Below the pieces are notes generated by a model, which saw only the letters and a program-made list of their open reading frames with translations, was not told where the DNA came from and did no database searches. From Allomuricauda sp. CP2A (lineage in GTDB: Bacteria > Bacteroidota > Bacteroidia > Flavobacteriales > Flavobacteriaceae), in the NCBI RefSeq assembly GCF_001683915.1, contig NZ_LXTT01000089.1:1-34309 (forward strand): DNA of 34,309 nucleotides, given 5' to 3'. Position 1 is the first letter of the stretch; every line of letters starts with the position of its first letter. A program made the translations under genes and the position numbers. Below are positions 9,106-17,284 of this stretch, in pieces.

Positions 9106-11253
9106 ATGAATCACTTTCAAATTGCCCTAAGAGCAATTATTTTTTTTGTAATCACTGCCTTATTTCATGGGTGCCAGGAATCAAAGGTTAAAGTAGACAG
9201 CGGGTGGGGTGAATATCTTGGCGGTCCAGAAAGGAACCAATATTCGCACCATGACCAAATAGATTCCTCAAATGTAGGGGAGTTGCAAATCGCTTGGCAA
9301 TACCATACTGGGGAAATGGGTCAGATCCAATGTAATGCAATAATGGTCGACAGTACCCTATATGGGATGACCGCAACAACACAGCCCTTTGCGATAAATG
9401 CGGCCACTGGAGAAGAGTATTGGAGTAAGCGAGCAACAAATGATAACGAGCTGAGCACCTCACGAGGACTGGTATATTGGGAGGAAGGGGAAGATAAACG
9501 GATATTGTATACCAGCGGGGAATGGTTATATGCGGTGACGGCCGAAGCAGGTCAGCCCATCCCTTCTTTTGGTGAAGGTGGAAGAATCAGTCTAAAGGCA
9601 GGGCTCGGTGATACCGCTAAAAACAAAATGGTAATTTCCAATACTCCCGGAACAGTTTATGAGAACCTTATCATTATGCCCCTAAGGTTGTCTGAAGGGA
9701 CCGATGCTGCCTTGGGCCATATACAGGCTTTTGATATACGAACGGGAAAAGTGGCCTGGACCTTCCATACTATCCCTGGACCAGGTGAATTTGGATATGA
9801 GACTTGGCCAGAGGACGCCCATAAGAACACTGTGGTCGGAGGGGCCAATAATTGGGCCGGTATGGCAATCGATCGTAAAAGGGGGATTGTTTATGTCCCG
9901 ACCGGATCTGCTGCCCATGACTTTTATGGGGGGAACCGTAAAGGCGCCAATCTTTTTGCAAACAGTCTATTGGCCCTAAATGCCCAGACCGGAGAACGGA
10001 TATGGCATTATCAAATGGTACACCATGATATTTTGGACCGGGACCCACCCGCTCCGCCAAATTTGTTGACCGTGACCATAGAAGGTAGGAGAATCGATGC
10101 GGTAGCACAGGTGACCAAGCAAGGATATGTTTTTTTATTCAATCGGGAAACAGGAGAGCCCTTGTTTCCAATCGAAGAAAGACCTGTTCCTGCATCCACC
10201 GTTACCGGTGAAACAGCTTGGCCTACCCAGCCATTTCCGACAAAACCTGAACCCTACGCCAGACAAACTTTTGAAGAATCCGATATCAGCCCTTTGGCAG
10301 AGAACAGGGAGGAATTGATCAAAATCTTTCGTGCAAGCAGATCTGAAGGACCATTCACACCCCTTAGTGAAAACGGGACCATTATTTATCCAGGCTTGGA
10401 TGGCGGGGCTGAATGGGGCGGTGCCGCTGTAGATCCGGAAGGTATTCTGTATCTCAATAGTAGTGAAATGCCATGGCATATTGCATTGGAGGCCGCTGCC
10501 ACGGAGGATGAGCTTAATGAACTTGGTACAGGTGAGCGGTTATATACCCTAAATTGTGTGGCTTGTCATGGTGCTGATCGAGAGGGAAACCCACAAAGTG
10601 GCTTTCCCTCCCTTGAGGAAATTGGAAACCGAAGGGATCCAAAGTTCATCAATACAGTGATTCAAAAGGGAAAGGGAATGATGCCCGCATTCAATAAGTT
10701 TTCCGAAAATGAACTGAAGGCCCTGATGGCATTTTTGCTGGAACAGGACCAGCCAGAATTGGACATCAAGGAACCTGGTTTGGGAAAAGGGTCCAATGGC
10801 AAACCAAAAATACCGTATGAAATCTCTGGCTACACCAAATTTTTGGACAAGAACGGTTATCCTGCTGTTCGCCCACCATGGGGAACACTGAATGCCATTG
10901 ACTTAAATACCGGGGAATACGTTTGGAAAGTTCCCTTTGGGGAATTTCCGGAACTGACGGCCAAAGGCATTCCGATAACTGGATCCGAAAGCTATGGAGG
11001 TCCCTTGGTAACGGGCAGTGGGTTATTGTTCATTGGTGGAACCAAGGACGGTAAGTTCAGGGCCTATAATAAATATAGTGGTAAATTGTTATGGGAAACC
11101 CAGCTCCCTGCCGCCGCTTTCGCAACACCTTCTACCTACATGCTCAATGGGAGGCAGTATATTGTGATAGCCTGCGGAGGAACCAAGTTGGGGGCAGAAA
11201 AAGGGGACAGTTATGTTGCCTTTGCCTTGCCCGATGATTTGAAAGTTAAATAA
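9106..11253 (+). CDS. PQQ-dependent dehydrogenase with embedded c-type cytochrome domain (copy 1)
   Basis: This quinohemoprotein resembles membrane glucose dehydrogenase and probably oxidises a sugar or polyol in the periplasm. The lipoprotein signal ends in LFHGC (Cys23). Propeller blades with typical motifs (GGPERNQYS, AINAATGEEYW, WHYQMVHHDILDRDPPAPP) fill residues ~30-460. A heme c site C484-V-A-C487-H488 with a likely axial Met in GKGMMPAF lies in an inserted cytochrome domain. The last blades (GTLNAIDLNTGEYVWKVPFG ... FATPSTYMLNGRQYIVIACGG) follow. The upstream ATG at 9079 would add nine residues, but 9106 gives a cleaner lipoprotein signal and a length (715) matching the neighbouring paralog (711). 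PQQ synthesis genes are absent from the window, so PQQ must come from elsewhere. Exact substrate is unknown. Confidence 0.92.
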   Translation: MNHFQIALRAIIFFVITALFHGCQESKVKVDSGWGEYLGGPERNQYSHHDQIDSSNVGELQIAWQYHTGEMGQIQCNAIMVDSTLYGMTATTQPFAINAATGEEYWSKRATNDNELSTSRGLVYWEEGEDKRILYTSGEWLYAVTAEAGQPIPSFGEGGRISLKAGLGDTAKNKMVISNTPGTVYENLIIMPLRLSEGTDAALGHIQAFDIRTGKVAWTFHTIPGPGEFGYETWPEDAHKNTVVGGANNWAGMAIDRKRGIVYVPTGSAAHDFYGGNRKGANLFANSLLALNAQTGERIWHYQMVHHDILDRDPPAPPNLLTVTIEGRRIDAVAQVTKQGYVFLFNRETGEPLFPIEERPVPASTVTGETAWPTQPFPTKPEPYARQTFEESDISPLAENREELIKIFRASRSEGPFTPLSENGTIIYPGLDGGAEWGGAAVDPEGILYLNSSEMPWHIALEAAATEDELNELGTGERLYTLNCVACHGADREGNPQSGFPSLEEIGNRRDPKFINTVIQKGKGMMPAFNKFSENELKALMAFLLEQDQPELDIKEPGLGKGSNGKPKIPYEISGYTKFLDKNGYPAVRPPWGTLNAIDLNTGEYVWKVPFGEFPELTAKGIPITGSESYGGPLVTGSGLLFIGGTKDGKFRAYNKYSGKLLWETQLPAAAFATPSTYMLNGRQYIVIACGGTKLGAEKGDSYVAFALPDDLKVK

Positions 11254-11276
11254 AACCCTAGAAATAAGGAGTTTCA

Positions 11277-13412
11277 ATGAGATTACAGAGTGTTTTTTTA
11301 GCTGCAGTATTCATATTAGCATTATTGTTCTCAGGCTGCAGCGAGGATGGGAGTGCGCCGTTGTCCAAGAACAACGATTGGGGCGAATATTTGGGAGGGC
11401 CAGATCGGAACCATTATTCAACCCTAGAACAGATTGACACCTCAAATGTACATCAAATGAAGGTAGCTTGGGAATACCATACGGGTAGTCCAGGTCAAAT
11501 CCAATGCAACCCTATTGTAGTGGATGGAACCTTGTATGGGATGACGGCCACCACCCAGCCTTTTGCGATTAATGCTGCAACTGGGCAGGAGTATTGGAGG
11601 AAGAAAAGCGAAGGAATCGATAAGTTCAGTACCAGTCGTGGTCTGGTTTATTGGGCTGATGGAAAGGATAAGCGTATTCTTTATACCAATGGCGAGTGGC
11701 TCTACGCCGTTGACGCAAAGACAGGCCAGGCCATTTCTTCCTTTGGAATGGATGGGCGAACAAGTTTAAAAAAAGGCCTTGGCGAAACCGCTCAAAAAAA
11801 AATGGTGATTTCCAATACTCCGGGTACAGTATACAAAAATTTGATCATCATGCCGCTTAGGGTATCGGAAGGGGCTGATGCCGCTTTGGGACATATCCAG
11901 GCGTTTAATATTAAAACCGGGGAATTGGAATGGGTCTTTCATACCATACCCGAACCAGGGGAATTTGGGCACGATACTTGGCCCAATGAAAGCTACCGGA
12001 ACACCGAAGTGGGCGGGGCCAATAATTGGGCCGGTATGGCCATTGACAGGGAAAAGGGGATTTTATATGCACCTACTGGATCGGCAGCCTATGATTTTTA
12101 TGGTGCCAAAAGAAAGGGAAGCAATTTGTTCGCCAATACTTTATTGGCCCTTGATGCCTCCACAGGTAAGCGAATTTGGCATTATCAATTGGTCCACCAT
12201 GATATTTTGGACCGGGATCCGCCCGCGCCCCCGAACCTGGTAACGGTAACCCATGACGGGCATACAATAGAAGCCGTGGCACAGGTCACCAAACAAGGAT
12301 TTGTATTTGTATTTGATAGAGAAACAGGGGAGCCTTTGTTTCCCATTGAAGAAAGGCCAGTTCCTGTATCGGATATTCCAGGTGAACATAGCTGGCCCAC
12401 CCAGCCTTTCCCTACCAAACCGGCACCCTTTGCCAGACAGGGTCTCACGGAAGCGGATCTTAGTCCGTATGCAGAGAACAAAGAGGAGATTTTAGAAACC
12501 CTGAGAAAAAATCGCAAGGAGGGTCCTTTTACCCCTCTGAGCACCGGGGGTACCTTGGTCTTCCCAGGTTTGGATGGTGGTGCTGAGTGGGGAGGTGCCG
12601 CAGTCGATCCGGAAGGAATTCTATATGTCAACAGCAATGAAATGGCTTGGCAGTTGGGGCTAGGTCCAACTGCGTCGAAAGAAGTATTGGAAAACCTTTC
12701 CGAAGGCGAACGTCTGTACAAGCTCAACTGTGCCACCTGTCATGGGGACGAACTTCATGGAAACCCTGAAAGTGGCTTCCCGGCATTGACAGATATCGCA
12801 ACAAAATTGAAGCGTCAAGAGGTTGAAGCGATTGTTGCAAATGGCAAGGGGATGATGCCCGGTTTCTCTAAATTTTCAGATAGGGAGAAAGAGGCTTTGA
12901 TCGCCTTTCTCCTTAAGCTTGAAAAAGAACCTAAGGTGGCGTTAAAGGAACCAGGGTTGAAACGGAGTTCTGGAACAGAACCGTCCATTTCCTATGAGAT
13001 AAACAGTTTTGGCAAGTTTTTGGACAGTAATGGTTACCCCGCCATTAAACCGCCTTGGGGCACATTGAACGCCATTGACCTCAATACAGGCGACTACCTA
13101 TGGAAAATACCTTATGGGGAATATCCCGAACTTTCGGACAAAGTCCCTGGAACGACAGGAGCAGAAAGTTATGGTGGCCCTGTTGTTACAGCTAGTGGCT
13201 TGTTGTTCATTGCTGGCACAAAAGATAGTAAGATAAGGGCATTTAAAAAGACCGATGGAAAACTGTTATGGGAAGCGAAACTGCCGGCTCCTGCTTTTGC
13301 CACCCCAAGCACCTATATGGTAGATGGAAGGCAATATGTGGTAGTGGCCTGTGGAGGTACCAAACTGGATGCTATCGAAGGGGATAGCTATGTGGCCTTC
13401 GCCCTTCCTTGA
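11277..13412 (+). CDS. PQQ-dependent dehydrogenase with embedded c-type cytochrome domain (copy 2)
   Basis: This is a close tandem paralog of the preceding gene, collinear along its whole length. The lipoprotein signal ends in LFSGC (Cys21), followed by SED, a possible surface-export signal. The propeller contains GGPDRNHYS, AINAATGQEYW and WHYQLVHHDILDRDPPAPP. The heme c site is C485-A-T-C488-H489 with GKGMMPGF as probable axial Met region, and the C-terminal blades end in RQYVVVACGGTKL. Unusually for this phylum, a clear AAGGAG lies at 11266-11271, five bases before the ATG, which fixes the start. The gap from copy 1 is 23 bases. Divergence lies mainly in the signal, the segment after each CxxCH and the linker after the cytochrome, which suggests duplication with partial specialisation (inference). 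It ends the first operon, 34 bases from a convergent regulator gene. Confidence 0.92.
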   Translation: MRLQSVFLAAVFILALLFSGCSEDGSAPLSKNNDWGEYLGGPDRNHYSTLEQIDTSNVHQMKVAWEYHTGSPGQIQCNPIVVDGTLYGMTATTQPFAINAATGQEYWRKKSEGIDKFSTSRGLVYWADGKDKRILYTNGEWLYAVDAKTGQAISSFGMDGRTSLKKGLGETAQKKMVISNTPGTVYKNLIIMPLRVSEGADAALGHIQAFNIKTGELEWVFHTIPEPGEFGHDTWPNESYRNTEVGGANNWAGMAIDREKGILYAPTGSAAYDFYGAKRKGSNLFANTLLALDASTGKRIWHYQLVHHDILDRDPPAPPNLVTVTHDGHTIEAVAQVTKQGFVFVFDRETGEPLFPIEERPVPVSDIPGEHSWPTQPFPTKPAPFARQGLTEADLSPYAENKEEILETLRKNRKEGPFTPLSTGGTLVFPGLDGGAEWGGAAVDPEGILYVNSNEMAWQLGLGPTASKEVLENLSEGERLYKLNCATCHGDELHGNPESGFPALTDIATKLKRQEVEAIVANGKGMMPGFSKFSDREKEALIAFLLKLEKEPKVALKEPGLKRSSGTEPSISYEINSFGKFLDSNGYPAIKPPWGTLNAIDLNTGDYLWKIPYGEYPELSDKVPGTTGAESYGGPVVTASGLLFIAGTKDSKIRAFKKTDGKLLWEAKLPAPAFATPSTYMVDGRQYVVVACGGTKLDAIEGDSYVAFALP

Positions 13413-13446
13413 ACAATCTTGAAAATAGGCATTCTTGAATCTTGAA

Positions 13447-14352
13447 TCAGTTCTCTGAGAAATATGCTTTTGGGGAAATACCAAAGTTTTGTTTGAAAAT
13501 TTTGTAAAATTGGGAATAGCTCCCAAAACCCACTTGGTAACACGCCTCACTTATACTGTAACTGGGATTTTTGCTCATACAGTCCACAAATTTCTCCATT
13601 TTTAATTTGTTCTTATAATCAACAAGGCTGCAACCGATTTGCTCATTGAACAACCTACTGAGGCGGGACACGCTCACCCCGCATTCATAAGATAACTCAC
13701 TAAGGCCAAAGTCTTTTTCAGGGAAGCGCTGTAAAAGATTTAGTGCCTTTTCAATGGATGGGTTCAACATTTCCTTGTTTTCATCATTGCCCTCGGTAAG
13801 ATAAAGGTGCCAGCATACAGTCATAAGGTACAATAGACCGGCATTTAACAATATAGGGTCCGAATGAAGATACTCCGAATTATTTTTAAAGCCAAAGGCC
13901 CGGCCGGAATAGTAATAGGCAGGTGAAAGAACCTTTTTGTCATTCAAACTACATAAGGATGCACATACTTTTTCCAATTTCTCCATGGATGGTAACGAAA
14001 TCCTCCGGCAAAAAGACCCTATTGGATTTTTTTCGGAAAGTGCTTTGTATTTTTCATCCAATAAGATGGTCTTTTTAAGAATCTCCTCCTTAAAAACAAT
14101 TACATACATTTTAAACTTGGAATCGGTTTTGATAAGTTGATGTTCCTGTCCAGGAAAAAGCCAAACCAAATTGCCACGTGCCAATCGGTATCGCTGATCG
14201 GAAAGCAGATATTCAGCGGAGCCCCTGATGACAATATTAAGTTCAAGTTCCTTATGGTGATGGGGACCGTTCATCACGGTTCTATGATTTTTAGAATCAT
14301 ATAAAAAAACAAAGCCATGGTGGTCCTTTTTTATATTAAGCTCTTCCTTCAT
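13447..14352 (-). CDS. AraC-family transcriptional regulator with N-terminal cupin domain
   Basis: This sugar-responsive type of regulator has an N-terminal cupin-like ligand-binding domain (HHHKELELNIVIRGSAEYLL, with WLFPGQEHQL) and a C-terminal double helix-turn-helix of about 100 residues. FGLSELSYECGVSVSRLSRL is the first HTH and ISEACYQVGFGSYSQFYKIF the second, with the AraC signature FGISPKAYF at the end. ATG at 14352 (301 residues) is preferred over an in-frame GTG at 14358. It is transcribed towards the PQQ gene copy 2 (convergent, 34 bases) and away from the dioxygenase operon (divergent, 96 bases). It probably controls the divergent operon and possibly the upstream one. The ligand is unknown. 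Confidence 0.9.
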   Translation of the reverse strand: MKEELNIKKDHHGFVFLYDSKNHRTVMNGPHHHKELELNIVIRGSAEYLLSDQRYRLARGNLVWLFPGQEHQLIKTDSKFKMYVIVFKEEILKKTILLDEKYKALSEKNPIGSFCRRISLPSMEKLEKVCASLCSLNDKKVLSPAYYYSGRAFGFKNNSEYLHSDPILLNAGLLYLMTVCWHLYLTEGNDENKEMLNPSIEKALNLLQRFPEKDFGLSELSYECGVSVSRLSRLFNEQIGCSLVDYKNKLKMEKFVDCMSKNPSYSISEACYQVGFGSYSQFYKIFKQNFGISPKAYFSEN

Positions 14353-14448
14353 CCTCACAAATTTTAATCACTATTATACTTAAAATGAAAAGTAGTTTCC
14401 TTTAAAACCTCATAAATTTCGCATAATTTAATTCAATTATTCTCAATA

Positions 14449-15288
14449 ATGAAAGTAAATTCTAAAGAAAAAGAAAAATTCAATGAAAATGGTTTTATAA
14501 TTGTACGTAAACTTTTTTCAAACAAAGAGATTACCAAATTAATTGAAAAAGCCCGCAATGACCAACAATTGGACAAGGCCTCGACTTCTATGGATGATGG
14601 TAAGGGCAATGCTGTGCGATTGTCTCTTTGGAACCATCCTGGTGATGGGATTTACGGTATGTTCGCCAGGTGCAACAAGCTTGTGGACCGTGTTGAGGAG
14701 CTACTGGATGGTGAAGTGTACCACTACCATTCCAAAATGGTCTTTAAAGATGCGAAGGTCGGAGGTGCATGGGCATGGCATCAGGACTATGGGTATTGGT
14801 ACCAAAACGGCCTATTGTTCCCAGAACTTTGTAGCGTCATGATCGCAGTTGACCGAGCCACTAAGGAAAATGGTTGTCTTCAGGTAATTAGGGGGTCCCA
14901 TAAAATGGGCCGTGTAAACCATATTCTAAGTGGAGACCAGGCTGGGGCGGATATGGAAAGGGTAAACGAGGTCCTAAAAGTAAGGGAAAAGGTTTATTGC
15001 GAAATGGAGCCTGGAGATGCACTTTTTTTTCATTCGAACCTCCTGCATGCATCGGACGCCAATAAGTCTGAGCATCCACGTTGGTCCATGATCTGTTGTT
15101 ACAACAAAGCATCCAATAATCCCTTCAAGGATTCACACCACCCTTCCTATACAAAATTACATAAGGTAAGGGATGAGATGATACTCAAGGTGACGGTTGA
15201 TGCGGATTGCAATTCAGGGATTGAGTATGCCAATCTTGGCAAGGATGACAAGAGTGCCAAGGACCTCGGAAAATCAATTGGGGAATAA
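14449..15288 (+). CDS. Phytanoyl-CoA dioxygenase (PhyH) family 2-oxoglutarate/Fe(II) oxygenase
   Basis: This probable mononuclear iron oxygenase hydroxylates or demethylates a small molecule with 2-oxoglutarate. The 2-His-1-carboxylate triad is visible: H111-x-D113 in WAWHQDYGYW and the distal His200 in FFHSNLLHASDAN, with Arg211 (HPRWSM) placed to bind 2-oxoglutarate. The 279 residues are standard, and there is no signal peptide, so it is cytoplasmic. It is the first gene of a seven-gene co-directional cluster and diverges from the AraC regulator, so it is the probable first target of that regulator. PhyH proteins are often present in flavobacterial sugar clusters with unknown substrates; an ether or methyl group on a sugar or polyol is one possibility (inference). 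Confidence 0.9.
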   Translation: MKVNSKEKEKFNENGFIIVRKLFSNKEITKLIEKARNDQQLDKASTSMDDGKGNAVRLSLWNHPGDGIYGMFARCNKLVDRVEELLDGEVYHYHSKMVFKDAKVGGAWAWHQDYGYWYQNGLLFPELCSVMIAVDRATKENGCLQVIRGSHKMGRVNHILSGDQAGADMERVNEVLKVREKVYCEMEPGDALFFHSNLLHASDANKSEHPRWSMICCYNKASNNPFKDSHHPSYTKLHKVRDEMILKVTVDADCNSGIEYANLGKDDKSAKDLGKSIGE

Positions 15289-15314
15289 AATTATCATAAT
15301 AAAAATGTCATATC

Positions 15315-16136
15315 ATGAAACTTGGAATTATTAACAGTGCTTTTGAACAGGCCGGGGTCGATACCAAGACTGGTCTGGAGCACATCGCAAGAATAGGCTT
15401 TGATACAGTGGATATTTTTCCAGAGCCAATGACTATTGATCAAAAGGAGATTGATCTTATCACGAATATTTGTGGAAAAAACAATTTACCCATTACCTCT
15501 GTCGTAATTGTCGCTTTCGGACTGGTCGACTTTAATGAACCCGTACGAAAATTTCATGTGGAGAGAGTGAAAAGGGCAGTGGACCTGACCCATAAATTTG
15601 CCGCTCGAAATGTTCTTTTGGTACTTGGCGAGTATGTATGGCAAAAAGAAGTGATACAGCCCGAGCAACAATGGAATTGGGCTGTCGAACATGTGAGGGA
15701 GATCGGTGAGTATGCGGGAAAATTTGGAGTGGAGATTGCCTTGGAGCTCGAACCTTTTCGTTTGAGTCTTCTCAATAGCATACCTAGTATGGTTCAGTTC
15801 ATAGATGACTGCAAACTTCCCAACATCAAAGCCAATATTGATATCAGCCATTTGGTATTAGCGGATACGGGGCCGTCCGAGTTGTCTCTGCTCATGGGCA
15901 AGGCCGCTCACGTCCATATCAGTGATTGTGATGGAAAAGTGCATGGTGACTTGCCGCCGGGAAGGGGTGTGGTCAAATTTGCACCCTATTTGCAAGCAAT
16001 AAAAGAATTGGGTTTTGACGGTTCTGTTTCATTGGAACTCGAATATTCACCCGACCCATCAAAAATAGTGGAATGGGTAGAAGAAGCTTACCGTTCTACA
16101 GACAAACTAATGCAACAGGTTGGATTAAGATATTAA
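15315..16136 (+). CDS. Cytoplasmic TIM-barrel sugar isomerase/epimerase
   Basis: This is a xylose isomerase-like TIM-barrel enzyme (273 residues, no signal peptide) of the group containing D-psicose/tagatose 3-epimerases, hydroxypyruvate isomerase and IolO/IolE/IolI-like inositol enzymes. Expected divalent-metal positions are the Glu of IALELEPF, the Asp of NIKANIDISHL, the His of HVHISDCDG and the Glu of VSLELEYS. A conserved HGDLPPGRG loop follows the third site. It lies 26 bases after the dioxygenase and 20 bases before the Gfo/Idh dehydrogenase. A paired dehydrogenase and epimerase suggests sequential oxidation and epimerisation of a sugar or cyclitol. It is clearly different from the Tat-exported paralog at 4815-5735. 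The exact reaction is not assigned. Confidence 0.9.
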   Translation: MKLGIINSAFEQAGVDTKTGLEHIARIGFDTVDIFPEPMTIDQKEIDLITNICGKNNLPITSVVIVAFGLVDFNEPVRKFHVERVKRAVDLTHKFAARNVLLVLGEYVWQKEVIQPEQQWNWAVEHVREIGEYAGKFGVEIALELEPFRLSLLNSIPSMVQFIDDCKLPNIKANIDISHLVLADTGPSELSLLMGKAAHVHISDCDGKVHGDLPPGRGVVKFAPYLQAIKELGFDGSVSLELEYSPDPSKIVEWVEEAYRSTDKLMQQVGLRY

Positions 16137-16156
16137 AAGTAAACAACACATTCAAA

Positions 16157-17284
16157 ATGGGTTCTAAAAGTGATGGGTATGGTTTAAGTGATAAAAAAGG
16201 GAGCGGGAAAATTGAGGTCCCCAAAATAAATTTTCTGCCCCAAAAGCCTAGGTCGTACAACCCAAAAATCGGATTGATCGGCGCTGGGGGAATTAGCGAT
16301 TATCATTTAAAAAATTACAAGTTGATGGGGCTGGATGTGGTTGCCATTGCCAATAGGACCCTCTCAAAGGCAGTAGCCCTTAGGGATAAATATTACCCTA
16401 AAGCCAAGGTTTATGATGATTATCAAGAATTATTGAACCTTGATCATATCGAGGTGGTCGATATTACCCCCCACCCTGAGGATAGACTTCCAATTATCAA
16501 GGAAGCATTGAGGTCAAACAAGCATGTATTGAGTCAAAAGCCCTTTGTGCTTGATCTAGATGAAGGTAGGGGACTGGTGCAGATGGCCAAGGAAAGGGGC
16601 TTAAAGTTAGCTGTCAACCAAAATGGAAGATGGGCTCCCCATTTTAGCTATATGAGGGAAGCCATCAAAACAGGAATTATTGGAAGGCCGGTTTCCGTCG
16701 ATTTTTCTCTCCAATGGGACCAAACCTGGATTGAGAATTTACCTGCATTCGAAGACCTTTACCATATGGTACTTTTCGATTTTGCCATCCATTGGTTCGA
16801 TATTGCAGTGTGCTTTATGCAAGGTCAAGATCCCAAGAGCATTTATGCTTCCGCAATAAAATATGATGGTCAAAAATATAGTCCACCGGCCTTGGCATCC
16901 TGTATCATCAATTACGATCAGGCCCAAGTACGAATGGCATTCAACGCCCATACACTGCTGGGCGAAGAAGATGTAACCACCATTGTCGGTACAAAGGGCA
17001 CGCTCAGAAGTCGTGGACCTGGACTGAATGACCAACCAACAATGGAAATCTTTACAGAAAAAGGAATGGCAAGAGTGCCACTTGAAGGTTGCTGGTTCAA
17101 AAATGGATTTCAGGGAACAATGGGGGAATTGCTGCTTTCCATTGAGGAGGATAGAGCTCCGTCCAATAGTGCTGAGAACAATTTGAAAAGCCTGGAATTG
17201 TGCTTTGCAGCGATAGAAAGTGCCAATCATAACAGGGTTGCCATTCCGGGGCAAGTCATGAAATATGAACCAAATCGGTCATGA
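16157..17284 (+). CDS. Gfo/Idh/MocA family NAD(P)-dependent oxidoreductase
   Basis: This soluble dehydrogenase acts on sugars, inositols or amino-sugars. The Rossmann motif is G42-A-G44-G45 in IGLIGAGGISDYHL, and the family's E-K-P motif appears as S-Q-K128-P (HVLSQKPF), with the catalytic Lys kept and Gln in place of Glu. The C-terminal alpha/beta domain includes LYHMVLFDFAIHWFDIAVCF, where the HWFD segment holds the conserved His. ATG at 16157 (375 residues) is preferred: an open frame extends upstream to 16073, but it would overlap the preceding gene and add an uninformative tail. There is an unusual ~35-residue polar N-terminal extension before the Rossmann fold. Its stop overlaps the next start (ATGA). 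An IolG-like inositol dehydrogenase role is possible but not shown. Confidence 0.91.
   Translation: MGSKSDGYGLSDKKGSGKIEVPKINFLPQKPRSYNPKIGLIGAGGISDYHLKNYKLMGLDVVAIANRTLSKAVALRDKYYPKAKVYDDYQELLNLDHIEVVDITPHPEDRLPIIKEALRSNKHVLSQKPFVLDLDEGRGLVQMAKERGLKLAVNQNGRWAPHFSYMREAIKTGIIGRPVSVDFSLQWDQTWIENLPAFEDLYHMVLFDFAIHWFDIAVCFMQGQDPKSIYASAIKYDGQKYSPPALASCIINYDQAQVRMAFNAHTLLGEEDVTTIVGTKGTLRSRGPGLNDQPTMEIFTEKGMARVPLEGCWFKNGFQGTMGELLLSIEEDRAPSNSAENNLKSLELCFAAIESANHNRVAIPGQVMKYEPNRS

Noticed and set aside
13413..13446. Terminator between PQQ copy 2 and the AraC gene
   Set aside because: The 34 bases contain repeated CTTGAA but no stem-loop with a T-run.
16073..16156. Upstream extension of the Gfo/Idh frame
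   Set aside because: It overlaps the 3' end of the epimerase gene and adds residues with no family similarity.
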